This document shows positions 42,787-52,254 of a stretch of DNA of 64,000 nucleotides, in pieces. This DNA comes from Xanthobacter tagetidis (lineage in GTDB: Bacteria; Pseudomonadota; Alphaproteobacteria; Rhizobiales; Xanthobacteraceae). Below the pieces are notes generated by a model. It saw only the letters and a list, made by a program, of their open reading frames with translations. It made no database searches and was not told the origin of the DNA. The position numbers were made by a program, and so were the translations under genes. Positions within the stretch are counted from its first letter, which is position 1. The number at the start of each line of letters is the position of its first letter. Location: positions 32,059 to 96,058 of the forward strand of contig NZ_RCTF01000022.1 in NCBI RefSeq assembly GCF_003667445.1, given 5' to 3'.

Positions 42787-44985
42787 CTACTTGGCCGGGA
42801 GCTCGCCGCTGCCGCGCTGGACGCGCTGGCTCTCGGCCTCCGCCTGGCGCTTCAGCAGCGCCGCCGCCGCCTGCAGCGGCAAAGGCGGCGAAAACAGGTA
42901 GCCCTGCGCCTGGTGAGCGCCGAACGCGCGCAGGAAGCGCAGCTGCTCGCGGGTCTCCACCCCCTCGGCGGTCAAAGTGATGCCGAGCGAGCGGCCGAGC
43001 CGCACCACATATTCCACGATCGAGGCCGCATCGCGCTGCACCCCGAGATTGAGGATGAACGACTTGTCGATCTTGATCTTGGTGATGGGAAAGCGGCGCA
43101 CATGCACCAGCGAGGCATGCCCGGTGCCGAAATCGTCGAGCGCGAGCCGCACCCCGAGCCCGCGCAGGCGCGCCAGCGCGTCCTGCCCCTCGGCGCTGGC
43201 GTCCAGGATGGCGCTCTCGGTGATCTCGATTTCCAGCCGCCGGGGGTCGAAATCGGTCTGCCGCAGCGTGGCGATGATGTTGTCCACCATGCCCGCATGG
43301 CGCAGGTTCAGCGGCGACATGTTCACCGAGATCGTGACGCCCGGCAGTTCCTTCGCCTGTTCGCAGGCCGAGCGCAGCACGTAGGCATCCAGCCGGTTGA
43401 TGAGCCGCGAGCCCTCCGCCACCGGGATGAAGGCGCCGGGCAGGATGCGTCCGCGGGTCGGGTGGTCCCACCGCACCAGCGCCTCGAAGCCGACGATGCG
43501 CTCGCTCTCCACGTCCACCTGGGGCTGGAACACCAGGTTGAGCTCGCCGCGGTCGAGCGCCGCGGCCAGCTCCACCTCGGTGCGCCGCCGTTCCAGGCGC
43601 TCGCGCTCGAAGTGCGGCTCGAACAGGCGGTAGGTGCCGCGACCTTCCGACTTCGCCCGGTAGAGCGCGACATCGGCAAGGCTCAGCAGTTCGTCGCTGG
43701 TGCGCGCGTCCCGCGGCGCGCGCGCCGCCCCCATCGAGGCACTGACGGCAAGGTCGATGCCGCCCACATGGACGGGGATGTCGAGCACCCCGAACAGGGC
43801 GGCGACGAGGCTCGCAAGCTCCGCCTCCTGCCGATAGCGCGTGAACAGGACGAACTCGTCGCCGCCGAAGCGCGCGGCGAGCCCGCGATCTCCCACGCAC
43901 CCCCTCAGGCGGCGCGCCACCACCGCCAGAAGCTCGTCGCCTCCGGTGTGGCCCACGCTGTCGTTGACCTCCTTGAAGCCGTCCAGATCGATGAACAGCA
44001 GCGCGATGGCCTCGCCCTCCCCGCGCCCGGCGAGGGCATCCTTCAGCTCGGCGATGAAATGCCCGCGATTGGCGAGCCCCGTCAGGCTATCGCGCTGCGC
44101 CAGTTCGCGGGCGCGCGCCTCGCTGAGGGCCAGCGCCGCCGCGGCGCGCCGCGCCCGCACCATCAGCGCCAGGAACACCAGGCAGAGCACCAGCGCCGCC
44201 GCAGCGATGATCATCGCGAGTTGATTGAGCGGGCCGTATTCCTGTTCCGACGTGTTCCAGACGAAGCCGGCGCGCGGCCCGTCCAGCAGGTTGGCCATCG
44301 CCACCGCTTCGGGAGACTGGGCGGCGGCGTCACGCACCAGATGCATGGGCGGCAGGTCGAGCTTGCCGAACACGTCGCTCAGGAAGGCTTCGTCCACCAC
44401 GTCCACGGTGACGATGATCAGAGGCTGGCGCAGGTTCTGGCCCACCTGCGTCGCGGCGAGCGGACGCGCGGCGACCAGTCCGGCCTCGCCGTCCGCCACC
44501 GCAAGGCCGGAGCCCGGCCCGGCGCGCCAGCGCGACATCTGCCGGGAGAATGCCGGCGCGATCCATCCCAGCGCCTCGTGCGCTCCCAGGGTGCCCAGCT
44601 CCGAGGCATAGAGCACCCGGCCATCGGCATCGATCACGTAGGTCATCTCAAAGCCGAACTGATCCCTGAGCGTCCGGCCCAGGCGATCGTGAAGCTCGGC
44701 CTTGCGATCCTCCGTCAGGGCGCGGGCGATCTCGGGCTCCCGCCCCGCGGTCATCCCGGCGAGAACCCGGGCCATGTGCTCCTGGCGCTCGGAGATGGCG
44801 GCGAAAACCGCGTGCCGATCGCGCGCATGAACCCGCGCGGAATTACGCTGGGTTGCATGAAGGAGCGCCAGAACGACTCCCCCCAGCAGGACAAGGAGGG
44901 CGAACAGTCCCGTCAGCGCAAGCGCACGGGAATCAGAACCTGATCGCCACGGTATGGCCGCCCCCAAAGCCGGTACTGGGCGCAA
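42787..44985 (-). CDS. GGDEF-EAL cyclic-di-GMP protein with periplasmic CHASE4-like sensor
   Basis: A 732-residue inner-membrane protein. Helices at 22-43 and 257-277 enclose a ~210-residue periplasmic sensor (CHASE4-like). GGDEF occurs at 374-378 (RFGGDEFVLF); no RxxD inhibitory site precedes it. The EAL domain has EAL at 501-503, ITES, DDFGTG, KIDKSF and EGVET, so both cyclase and phosphodiesterase residues look intact. The start is probably TTG at 44985; another TTG at 44967 is possible. No target operon is adjacent. Confidence 0.93.
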   Translation of the reverse strand: MRPVPALGAAIPWRSGSDSRALALTGLFALLVLLGGVVLALLHATQRNSARVHARDRHAVFAAISERQEHMARVLAGMTAGREPEIARALTEDRKAELHDRLGRTLRDQFGFEMTYVIDADGRVLYASELGTLGAHEALGWIAPAFSRQMSRWRAGPGSGLAVADGEAGLVAARPLAATQVGQNLRQPLIIVTVDVVDEAFLSDVFGKLDLPPMHLVRDAAAQSPEAVAMANLLDGPRAGFVWNTSEQEYGPLNQLAMIIAAAALVLCLVFLALMVRARRAAAALALSEARARELAQRDSLTGLANRGHFIAELKDALAGRGEGEAIALLFIDLDGFKEVNDSVGHTGGDELLAVVARRLRGCVGDRGLAARFGGDEFVLFTRYRQEAELASLVAALFGVLDIPVHVGGIDLAVSASMGAARAPRDARTSDELLSLADVALYRAKSEGRGTYRLFEPHFERERLERRRTEVELAAALDRGELNLVFQPQVDVESERIVGFEALVRWDHPTRGRILPGAFIPVAEGSRLINRLDAYVLRSACEQAKELPGVTISVNMSPLNLRHAGMVDNIIATLRQTDFDPRRLEIEITESAILDASAEGQDALARLRGLGVRLALDDFGTGHASLVHVRRFPITKIKIDKSFILNLGVQRDAASIVEYVVRLGRSLGITLTAEGVETREQLRFLRAFGAHQAQGYLFSPPLPLQAAAALLKRQAEAESQRVQRGSGELPAK

Positions 44986-45082
44986 ATCCGAAACACTCTC
45001 GGACGACTCCGCCGGCCACCGTCAAAATTTGTCCGACATTCGGCGGAGGCGCAAGCTTGAGCGTAGCCTTTGAAGTAAACAT

Positions 45083-46495
45083 TCAGGTAAGCGAAAACCA
45101 CCATGTGGCAAGGCCGAGGAAGGCGAAGAAGCCCACGGCGTCGGTAACCATGGTGACGAAAACTCCCGACGCCACGGCCGGATCGAGCTTCAGCCGCGAG
45201 ATCGCGAGCGGGATCAGGATGCCGAACAGCCCGGCCGCCAGCATGTTCAGCACCAGGGCCGAGGAGATCACCGCCCCGAGCTGGGCGCTGGAGAACCAGA
45301 AGGCGGCGATGGCGCCGAGCGCGGTCGCCAGCACGAGCCCGTTGATGAGCCCCACCAGCACCTCGCGCGAGACCACGCGCCGGGCATTGTGGCTGCCGAG
45401 GTCCTTGGTGGCGAGCGCCCGCACCGCCACCGTCATGGTCTGGTTGCCGGCATTGCCGCCCATGGAGGCGACGATGGGCATGAGCACGGCGAGCGCCACC
45501 ATCTTCTCGATGGTGTTCTCGAACAAAGCGATGATCGAGGCGGAGATGAAGGCGGTGCCGAGATTGACCACCAGCCAGGGCAGCCGGCTCCTGGAGATGT
45601 AGCCGACGGTGTCGGACAGTTCCTCGTCGCTGCCGACGCCGGCGAGCGCGCGCAGGTCCTCGTCCGCTTCCTCCTGGATCACGTCCACCACGTCGTCGAT
45701 GGTCACGACGCCCACGAGGCGCCCCGCATCGTCCACCACCGGGGCGGAGACGAGGTTGTAGTGCTCGAACATGCGGGCGACCTCCTCCTGGTCCTCGGAG
45801 GCCTTCACCACGTGGAGCTGGTCCTTCTTCACCGCGGTCATCAGCACCGGGCGCTTGGCGCGCAGCAGCCGGTCGAGCGCCACCGCGCCGATCAGCCGGT
45901 ATCCGGGGTCCACCACGAACACCTCGTAGAACGTGTCCGGAAGGTCGGCGGTCTCGCGCAGATAGTCGATGGTGCGGCCCACGGTCCAGAACGGCGGCAC
46001 GGCGATGAACTCGGTCTGCATGCGCCGGCCGGCGCTTTCCTCGGGATAGTCGAGGGAGCGCAGCAGCGCGACGCGCTCGGGCGCCGGCAGGTGTTCGAGG
46101 ATCGCCGCCTTGTGGTCCTCGTCGAGGTCTTCGAGGATGTAGACCGCGTCGTCCGAATCCAGGGCGGAGATGCCGCGCGCGGCGATGCGCGGCGAGATGG
46201 CGTGCAGGATCTGCACGCGGACGGTCTCGTCCAGCTCGGTCAGTGCGGTGAAGTCGAAGTCGGGCCCCAGAAGCTCGATCAGCCGGCGCCGCTCGTCGGC
46301 GTCGAGCGCCTCCAGCAGGTCGCCCATGTCGGCTTCGTGCAGGGGGATCGTCAGCGCCTTCAGGCGGTCCACGTCCCGCGCCTCGATCGCCGCCTGGACG
46401 GCGCCGCGGAAGGCGTCCGAGATCGCACCGTCCTCCTCGCGCACCGTAAGGGTGTCCTCGGCGCGCGGGTCGATGCTGTCTTGATCCTCGCGCAT
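45083..46495 (-). CDS. mgtE: Magnesium transporter MgtE
   Basis: A 470-residue MgtE channel. The cytosolic N-domain with repeated IALDxxDAVYILEDLDEDHKAAILEHL, two CBS domains (VDPGYRLIGAVALDRLLR; VSAPVVDDAGRLVGVVTIDDV), and five C-terminal helices with the pore segment ASMGGNAGNQTMTVAVRALA are present. Mg2+ binding to the N and CBS domains closes the channel. The ATG at 46495 has GGAGG upstream. Confidence 0.95.
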   Translation of the reverse strand: MREDQDSIDPRAEDTLTVREEDGAISDAFRGAVQAAIEARDVDRLKALTIPLHEADMGDLLEALDADERRRLIELLGPDFDFTALTELDETVRVQILHAISPRIAARGISALDSDDAVYILEDLDEDHKAAILEHLPAPERVALLRSLDYPEESAGRRMQTEFIAVPPFWTVGRTIDYLRETADLPDTFYEVFVVDPGYRLIGAVALDRLLRAKRPVLMTAVKKDQLHVVKASEDQEEVARMFEHYNLVSAPVVDDAGRLVGVVTIDDVVDVIQEEADEDLRALAGVGSDEELSDTVGYISRSRLPWLVVNLGTAFISASIIALFENTIEKMVALAVLMPIVASMGGNAGNQTMTVAVRALATKDLGSHNARRVVSREVLVGLINGLVLATALGAIAAFWFSSAQLGAVISSALVLNMLAAGLFGILIPLAISRLKLDPAVASGVFVTMVTDAVGFFAFLGLATWWFSLT

Positions 46496-46787
46496 GGGAC
46501 CTCCGGCGGAACGGGGTAACACGGGAAACGGATTGCGGAGGCACGGCCGGCCGCCGCGGGCAGGCAAGGAGGAGCCGGTGCGCCCGCGGGCCGGCAGGCC
46601 CTCCTGTGCCATTGGCCCGTTACGGCTGGAATCGCAAGGCGAAACGGCAGGAATTCGGCGGCGGGCACGCCTCTTTCGCCGGGCGTTGCCGCGGTGCGAC
46701 ACCGCGCGCACGCCCCGGCGCAGCACGCCCCTCCCCGCCCGCGCCGCGCCGTGAGACACTGGCACGAACGGATGCGGTGGCGAGCGA

Positions 46788-47621
46788 ATGGATCAGCGGG
46801 GCAGCGCGGCGGTGCCAAGACGCGCAGGGCAGCGCCGGGTAGTGCGCGCCGGCGTGATCGGCGCGGCCGTCGTCGCGTTCATGGGCGCCGTTGCCGGCGC
46901 AGCGGCCGCCGCGTGCCCCGGACGGCCGGATGCGCTCGGCACCGCGCGCGTGATGGAGGTGGACCCGAAGGGCCTTCAGGTCGGCACCAAATCGTTCCCC
47001 GCAACCCTGCCTCTGAAGCCGCGCGAGGTGGTGCTGACATTCGACGACGGGCCATGGCCGGCGACCACCGCCGCCATCCTCGACGCGCTCAAGGCGGAAT
47101 GCGTGCGCGCCACCTTCTTCCTCATCGGCCAGAACGCGAAGCTGCGGCCCGAACTGGTGAAGCGCACCCTCGCCGAGGGGCACACGGTGGCGCACCATTC
47201 CATGACCCATCCGGCGGCGACGCTGGCCAAGATCCCGTTCGAGGCGGCGGTCAAGGAGATCGAGCAGGGCATCGCGGCGGACGAGCGGGCCGCCTATGGC
47301 GCGTCCGGCCCGGCGCCGCGCGTGCCGTTCTTCCGCTTTCCCGGCTTCGCCTCGACGCCCGAGCTTCTGGCCTATCTCGACCGCACGGGCATCGGCGTGT
47401 TCGGCGCCGATCTGTGGGCCAGCGACTGGAACGTGCAGGCACCGCAGGCCCAGCTCGATCTGGTGCTGAAGCGGCTCGACGCGGCGGGCGGCGGCATCGT
47501 GCTGTTCCACGACACCAAGGCGCAGACCGCCGCCATGATCCCCGCCTTCCTGCGCGCGCTGGCGGCGCGCGGCTACGGCGTGGTGCACATCGTGCCGAAG
47601 GGGGCGGGGAACGGGGGCTGA
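46788..47621 (+). CDS. Polysaccharide deacetylase family protein, secreted
   Basis: A 277-residue protein with an N-terminal signal or anchor helix (AGVIGAAVVAFMGAVAGAAAAA). The NodB domain has the TFDDGP motif (Asp86, Asp87), HHSMTHP (metal His 137 and 141), RFPGF and a final VLFHDTKAQTAAM. These enzymes remove acetyl groups from N-acetylhexosamine glycans such as murein or capsule. The substrate is not identified. It is divergent from mgtE. Confidence 0.9.
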   Translation: MDQRGSAAVPRRAGQRRVVRAGVIGAAVVAFMGAVAGAAAAACPGRPDALGTARVMEVDPKGLQVGTKSFPATLPLKPREVVLTFDDGPWPATTAAILDALKAECVRATFFLIGQNAKLRPELVKRTLAEGHTVAHHSMTHPAATLAKIPFEAAVKEIEQGIAADERAAYGASGPAPRVPFFRFPGFASTPELLAYLDRTGIGVFGADLWASDWNVQAPQAQLDLVLKRLDAAGGGIVLFHDTKAQTAAMIPAFLRALAARGYGVVHIVPKGAGNGG

Positions 47622-47707
47622 GCGCCCCGCCGCAGGTGCGCCCCCAAGGCCCCCCAAAGGCCGCCCGGCCGCCGATACCGGCCTCAACCGCGCCCCGCTG
47701 TCCCGAC

Positions 47708-47807
47708 CGCCGTCATGCTCCGGCTTGACCGGAGCATCCATTTGCCTGCCGCCGCGCCTGGCGCCGCGGTCCATGGGCCCTCCGGTCAAGCCGGAGGGCG
47801 ACGGCGG
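47708..47807. repeat. Palindromic intergenic repeat, copy 3
   Basis: This ~100-bp unit shares both outer hairpins with the units at 16026 and 16169 (left CGCCGTCATGCTCC...GGAGCATCCA, right CCATGGGCCCTCCGGTC...GAGGGCGACGGCGG). Its centre differs (GCCGCCGCGCCTGGCG instead of CCCCGGCTCGGGG), so arms are conserved and the core diverged. It sits downstream of the deacetylase gene. Confidence 0.85.
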
Positions 47808-47864
47808 GGCGAGGGGCTAAGGAGCGAGGGACCGCCCTGCAGGCCGTCGACCCGAAAGACGAAA

Positions 47865-47882
47865 GGCGGCCTTGCGGCCGCC
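47865..47882 (-). terminator. Terminator of tRNA-Leu, distal copy
   Basis: GGCGGCC-TTGC-GGCCGCC (7-bp stem, 4-nt loop) followed on the minus strand by TTTCG. It is an exact second copy of the proximal hairpin at 47895-47912, 30 bp further from the tRNA. Confidence 0.75.
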
Positions 47883-47894
47883 CGAAAAGCAAAA

Positions 47895-47912
47895 GGCGGC
47901 CTTGCGGCCGCC
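47895..47912 (-). terminator. Terminator of tRNA-Leu, proximal copy
   Basis: GGCGGCC-TTGC-GGCCGCC hairpin, followed on the minus strand by TTTTGCTTTT. It lies about 60 bp past the tRNA 3' end, so it should stop tRNA-Leu transcription. Both hairpins share the GCGGCC-type palindrome seen in the rpsD terminator. Confidence 0.82.
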
Positions 47913-47970
47913 TTGCATGCTCGCGCGGTTCCGGTCGCGCGTCCGGGCAGGCAGAGCCTGCCTCCATCTC

Positions 47971-48055
47971 TGGTGCGGACGAGAGGACTCGAACCTCCAC
48001 GGGTCTCCCCACTAGCACCTCAAGCTAGCGCGTCTACCAATTCCGCCACGACCGC
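47971..48055 (-). tRNA. tRNA-Leu (anticodon GAG)
   Basis: An 85-nt gene with CCA encoded. The acceptor GCGGTCG pairs with CGTCCGC. The anticodon stem CTAGC/GCTAG holds loop TTGAGGT (anticodon GAG), the long variable arm GGGGAGACCC marks leucine tRNA, and the T arm has GTTCGAGTCC. The acceptor stem has one U-U mismatch (position 5 with 68), which is unusual. It is a single gene with no other tRNA nearby. Confidence 0.93.
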
Positions 48056-48241
48056 AGTCAGGGATGGCACCGGGACAGGGCCCCTGAAGGGGCCGGCCGC
48101 CGCCGGGGGCCATCGTCTAACAGATCGATACCGGCGCCACAAGGGGCCTTCGGCGCCGCTTCCGCACGCCCCGGAGACGGCTGTGGACGGCGCCCTCCCC
48201 GCTGCCCTTTACCGGCCGCCGGAATGGGATAAGCATGCGCC

Positions 48242-49009
48242 ATGACCTTGAGCGCCAGCAGCCCCGAGGCGGGTCCGCCAGCCGTGAGCGCCGCCGCGCG
48301 CCCCGCACCCGTCGCCCGCGGCGGACTTGCCGCCAGCTTCCGGCCGCGCGCGGCCGCGGCGCCGCCCGTGGACTGGGTGGTGAGCGACCATCTCGTTCCC
48401 TATGAGGCGGCGGTGGCCGCCATGGAGGCGCGGGCCGCCGCCATCGCCGCCGGCACGGCGAACGAATGCGTGTGGCTTTTGGAGCATCCCCCGCTCTACA
48501 CCGCCGGCACCAGCGCCCGGCCGGAGGACCTCGTGGAGGCGCGCTTCCCGGTGTTCCAGACCGGCCGCGGCGGCCAGTTCACCTATCACGGGCCGGGCCA
48601 GCGCGTGGCCTATGTGATGCTGGACCTGAAGCGGCGGGACGAGGACGTGCGGCGCTATGTGAGCGCGCTTGAGGCGTGGATCATCGCCACGCTCTCGGCC
48701 TTCAACGTCACCGGCGAGCGGCGCGAGGACCGCGTCGGCGTGTGGGTCCCGCGGTTTTCCGGCGAGGACAAGATCGCAGCCATCGGCATCCGCGTGCGCC
48801 GCTGGGTGACGTTCCACGGCATCTCGCTGAACGTGGAGCCGGACCTCTCCCACTTTTCCGGCATCGTGCCCTGCGGCGTGCGCGAGCACGGCGTGACCAG
48901 CCTTGCCGACCTCGGCCTGCCGGTGAGCATGGCGGAGGTGGATGCGGTGCTGAAGGTGGCGTTCGAGGAGGTGTTCGGCCCGACCGCGCCTGGGGCTGCG
49001 CCGACCTGA
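48242..49009 (+). CDS. lipB: Octanoyl-[acyl carrier protein]:protein N-octanoyltransferase
   Basis: A 255-residue enzyme moving octanoate from ACP to lipoyl domains, first step of lipoate synthesis. TGRGGQFTYHGPGQRVAYVML, KIAAIGIRVRRWVTFHGISLNV (with the catalytic Lys) and GIVPCGVREHGVTSL (catalytic Cys) are intact. The N-terminal ~40 residues are Ala/Pro-rich and extra compared with E. coli LipB, and a later start is possible. Confidence 0.93.
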   Translation: MTLSASSPEAGPPAVSAAARPAPVARGGLAASFRPRAAAAPPVDWVVSDHLVPYEAAVAAMEARAAAIAAGTANECVWLLEHPPLYTAGTSARPEDLVEARFPVFQTGRGGQFTYHGPGQRVAYVMLDLKRRDEDVRRYVSALEAWIIATLSAFNVTGERREDRVGVWVPRFSGEDKIAAIGIRVRRWVTFHGISLNVEPDLSHFSGIVPCGVREHGVTSLADLGLPVSMAEVDAVLKVAFEEVFGPTAPGAAPT

Positions 49010-49097
49010 AGCGAGGGCCTGGAATGCGTACCGGCCGGATCGCGGAGCGACCCGGCCGGTACAGTCCGGTGACGAAGGGGCGGGCTCGCCCCCCGCC

Positions 49098-50324
49098 TCA
49101 GTTCTTCTTCACCAGCGGGCACGCGCTCTGGGAGAGCGGACGGAAGGCGTCCTCGCCGCGGATGGTGGCGAGCTGCTTGTAATAGTCCCACGGCCGCTTG
49201 CTCTCCTTCGGCGACTTCACCTGGAAGAGATAGAGGTCGTGGATCAGCAGGCCGTCCTCGCGCACATAGGCGTTGCGGGCGAACACGTCGTCGATGGGCA
49301 TCTTCTTCAGCGTCGCCATCACGGTCTCGGCGTTGTCGGTGCCGGCCTTCTCGATCGCCTTCAGATAGTTGAGCACCACCGAATAGTTCGCCGCGTGGGT
49401 CATGGTGGGCATGCGGCCGGTGCGCTTGAAGAAGCGCTCGCCGAAGGCGCGGGTGCGATCGTCCATGTCCCAGTAGAAATCGGATTCGAGCACCAGGCCC
49501 TGCACCTTTTCGAGGCCGATGGAGTGCACGTCCGAGATGAAGACCAGCAGGCCCGTGATGCGCTGCTTGCCGGACACGGTGAGGCCGAAGTCGGACGCCG
49601 ACTTCACCGCGTTCACCATGTCGCCGCCGGCATTGGCGAAGGCGACGATATCGGCGCCCGACGTCTGCCCGGCGAGCACGAAGGACGAGAAGTCCTGGGT
49701 GCCCACAGGGTGGAACACCTTGCCGACCACCTTGCCGCCGGACTCGTTCAGCACGTCGGTCAGGTCCTTGGCGAAGGAGTGGCCGAGCGCGTAGTCGGCC
49801 GCGACGATGAACCAGGTCTTGCCGCCCTGGGAAAGGATGCCCTTGGCGGTGCTGCGCGCCATGGCATAGGTGTCGCTGCGCCACTGCACCGAATAGGGCG
49901 TGCACTTGGCGCCGTTCAGTTCCGCGGTCGCGCCATTGCTGATGAGGGCCACGCGCTTGCGCTCATTGGCCACGAAGGTCACGGCGAGCGAGCTGGCCGA
50001 GCCCACCACGTCGGCGATGGCATCCACCTTCTCGTTGTCGTACCAGCGCCGGGCGATGGAGGAGGCGATGTCCGGCTTGTTCTGGTGGTCGGCGAAGATG
50101 ATCTCCACCGGCTTGCCGAGCACCTTGCCGCCGAAGTCCTCCACGGCCATCTTCGCCGCTTCGATGGAGCCGGTGCCCGACACGTCGGAATACAGGCCCG
50201 ACATGTCGCCGAGCACACCGATCTTCACCACGTCGTCGGAAACGCCCGCCGGAGCGGACTGCGCCCAGGCGGTGCCCGCGGCGACGCTGAGCAGCGCGCC
50301 GAGAAGGATGGCCGGCCTCTTCAT
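49098..50324 (-). CDS. ABC transporter substrate-binding protein (branched-chain amino acid/amide type)
   Basis: A 408-residue periplasmic protein with signal MKRPAILLGALLSVAAGTAWAQ. The type I fold shows VVKIGVLGDMSGLYSDVSGTGSIEAAKMAVEDFGG and EIIFADHQNKPDIASSIARRW, typical of LivJ/AmiC-like proteins. Ligand unknown. No permease or ATPase genes lie beside it, so it is an orphan here. GGAGGAAA precedes the ATG at 50324. Confidence 0.9.
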   Translation of the reverse strand: MKRPAILLGALLSVAAGTAWAQSAPAGVSDDVVKIGVLGDMSGLYSDVSGTGSIEAAKMAVEDFGGKVLGKPVEIIFADHQNKPDIASSIARRWYDNEKVDAIADVVGSASSLAVTFVANERKRVALISNGATAELNGAKCTPYSVQWRSDTYAMARSTAKGILSQGGKTWFIVAADYALGHSFAKDLTDVLNESGGKVVGKVFHPVGTQDFSSFVLAGQTSGADIVAFANAGGDMVNAVKSASDFGLTVSGKQRITGLLVFISDVHSIGLEKVQGLVLESDFYWDMDDRTRAFGERFFKRTGRMPTMTHAANYSVVLNYLKAIEKAGTDNAETVMATLKKMPIDDVFARNAYVREDGLLIHDLYLFQVKSPKESKRPWDYYKQLATIRGEDAFRPLSQSACPLVKKN

Positions 50325-50757
50325 GGTTTCCTCCAGGTCTGTTCTTGAAATCTGTTCTTTGAACGATGGTATTCGCGTCGTGCTGCGGGCGGCCGCGCGT
50401 TCGCCGGGCCGGGCTGCCGCCCTCTCCCGCACGCGCCGAAGACGCGGTCAGGTGATCCGTCCGGCCACGCGCTTCCGGCCGCACGGGCCTTGCCCGTCGG
50501 AGCGGTCGCGCACCGGCGCCCTCACCGTATGCACGTCATATTGTACGACAAACGAATTTTCCTGCTGACCTCATGAACGAATTTGATGAGGTCGCACACC
50601 ATCGGCGGCGCAAGCCGCCGGGAAAACCGGCGCTCCGCTGCCGGCCCTGCGGCCGCGCGGCCGAGGCCCGACGCGCACCGTCGCGGGCCCCGGACATGGC
50701 GCGGGGCGGCGCGGCGGCGGCGCCGCTCTTCGGGCGCTCGAGCCAGAAGCCGGCGGC
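50325..50757. other. 433-bp intergenic region between the substrate-binding protein gene and gatB
   Basis: It holds the upstream region of the substrate-binding-protein gene (minus) and the downstream end of gatB. The only visible signal is the palindrome TTGTACGACAA at 50541-50551 in an AT-rich patch. The remainder is GC-rich and shows no gene, repeat or RNA. Confidence 0.5.
50541..50551. promoter_or_regulatory. TTGT-N3-ACAA palindrome, candidate GntR-type operator
   Basis: TTGTACGACAA fits the TNGTNNNACNA pattern bound by FadR-subfamily GntR regulators (established for the family). It lies about 217 bp upstream of the substrate-binding-protein start. On the minus strand TTGTCG and TACAAT-like sequences overlap it, so it could sit in the promoter. 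No GntR gene lies in the window. Confidence 0.4.
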
Positions 50758-52254
50758 TCAGATGCCGAGCTTCGCCTTCAGGATCTCGTTGAGCGCCTGG
50801 GGGTTGGCCTTGCCGCCCGAGGCCTTCATGGCCTGGCCGACGAACCAGCCCAGCATGGTGGGCTTGGCCTGCACCTGGGCGACCTTGTCGGGATTGGCGG
50901 CGATGATCTCGTCCACCACCTTCTCGATGGCGCCCGTGTCCGTCACCTGCTTGAGGCCGCGCGCCTCCACGAGGTCGCGCGGGTCGCCCTCGTATTTCTC
51001 GCCGAGGATGATGACCATCACGTCCTTGGCGATCTTGCCGGAGATGGTGCCGTCGCTGATGAGGTCGACCACGCCCGCCACCTGCGCCGCCGAGACCGGC
51101 GTCTGCGCGATGGAGACGCCCGCGGTGTTCGCATAAGCGGCGATGTCGCCCATGATCCAGTTGGCCACCAGCTTGGCGTTGCGCTGGACACCGCCGGCCT
51201 TGACGGCGGTCTCGAAATAGTCGGCGGTCTCCTTCTCCGCCACCAGCACGCTGGCGTCATAGGGCGAGAGGCCGTAATCGGCGATGAAGCGCGCCTTCTT
51301 CTCGTCCGGCAGCTCCGGCAGATGCTGCTGAAGCTCCGTGACAAACGCCTCCTGGAGCACCAGCGGCAGCAGGTCCGGGTCGGGGAAATAGCGGTAGTCG
51401 TGCGCCTCTTCCTTGGAGCGCATCGAGCGCGTCTCGCCCCGGTTGGGGTCGAACAGGCGCGTCTCCTGGTCGATGCTGCCGCCGTCCTCCAGGATCTCGA
51501 TCTGGCGCCGCGCCTCCACCTCGATGGCCTGGCCGATGAAGCGGATGGAGTTGACGTTCTTGATCTCGCAGCGCGTGCCCAGCGGCCCGCCCGGCCGGCG
51601 CACGGAGACGTTCACGTCGGCGCGCAGGTTGCCCTTCTCCATGTCGCCGTCGCAGGTGCCGAGATAGCGCAGGATGGTGCGCAGCTTGGTGACGTAGGCC
51701 TTCGCCTCGTCCGACGAGCGCAGGTCGGGGCGCGAGACGATCTCCATCAGCGCGACGCCGGAGCGGTTCAGGTCCACGAAGGAGAGGGTGGGCGAAAGAT
51801 CGTGGATCGACTTGCCCGCGTCCTGCTCCAGATGCAGCCGCTCGATGCCCACGGTGATGCTCTCGCCGTCCGCGAGGTCCACCACCACGAAGCCCTCGCC
51901 GACGATCGGGCTCTTGTACTGGCTGATCTGGTAGCCCTGCGGCAGGTCCGGATAGAAGTAGTTCTTGCGGTCGAACGTGGAGGCGAGGTTGATCTGCGCC
52001 TTCAGCCCCAGGCCGGTGCGCACGGCCTGGGCGACGCACTCCCCGTTGATGACCGGCAGCATGCCCGGCATGGCCGCATCCACCAGCGACACATGGTCGT
52101 TGGGCGGGCCGCCGAAGGCGGTGGAGGCGCCGGAGAACAGCTTCGCGTTGGAGGAGACCTGGGCGTGCACCTCCATGCCGATCACCACCTCCCAGTCGCC
52201 GGTGGCGCCGGCAATGAGCTTCTTGGCCTCGGCGGGACGGGAATGGAGGGTCAT
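50758..52254 (-). CDS. gatB: Aspartyl/glutamyl-tRNA amidotransferase subunit B
   Basis: A 498-residue subunit that activates and transamidates Glu-tRNA(Gln) and Asp-tRNA(Asn) with GatA and GatC. WEVVIGMEVHAQVSSNAKLFSGAS, KNYFYPDLPQGYQISQ, HLEQDAGKSIHD and DLNRSGVALMEIVSRPD are standard, and the YqeY-like tail ends NEILKAKLGI. The ATG at 52254 is used. It is separated from gatCA by a plus-strand glycosyltransferase gene. Confidence 0.96.
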   Translation of the reverse strand: MTLHSRPAEAKKLIAGATGDWEVVIGMEVHAQVSSNAKLFSGASTAFGGPPNDHVSLVDAAMPGMLPVINGECVAQAVRTGLGLKAQINLASTFDRKNYFYPDLPQGYQISQYKSPIVGEGFVVVDLADGESITVGIERLHLEQDAGKSIHDLSPTLSFVDLNRSGVALMEIVSRPDLRSSDEAKAYVTKLRTILRYLGTCDGDMEKGNLRADVNVSVRRPGGPLGTRCEIKNVNSIRFIGQAIEVEARRQIEILEDGGSIDQETRLFDPNRGETRSMRSKEEAHDYRYFPDPDLLPLVLQEAFVTELQQHLPELPDEKKARFIADYGLSPYDASVLVAEKETADYFETAVKAGGVQRNAKLVANWIMGDIAAYANTAGVSIAQTPVSAAQVAGVVDLISDGTISGKIAKDVMVIILGEKYEGDPRDLVEARGLKQVTDTGAIEKVVDEIIAANPDKVAQVQAKPTMLGWFVGQAMKASGGKANPQALNEILKAKLGI

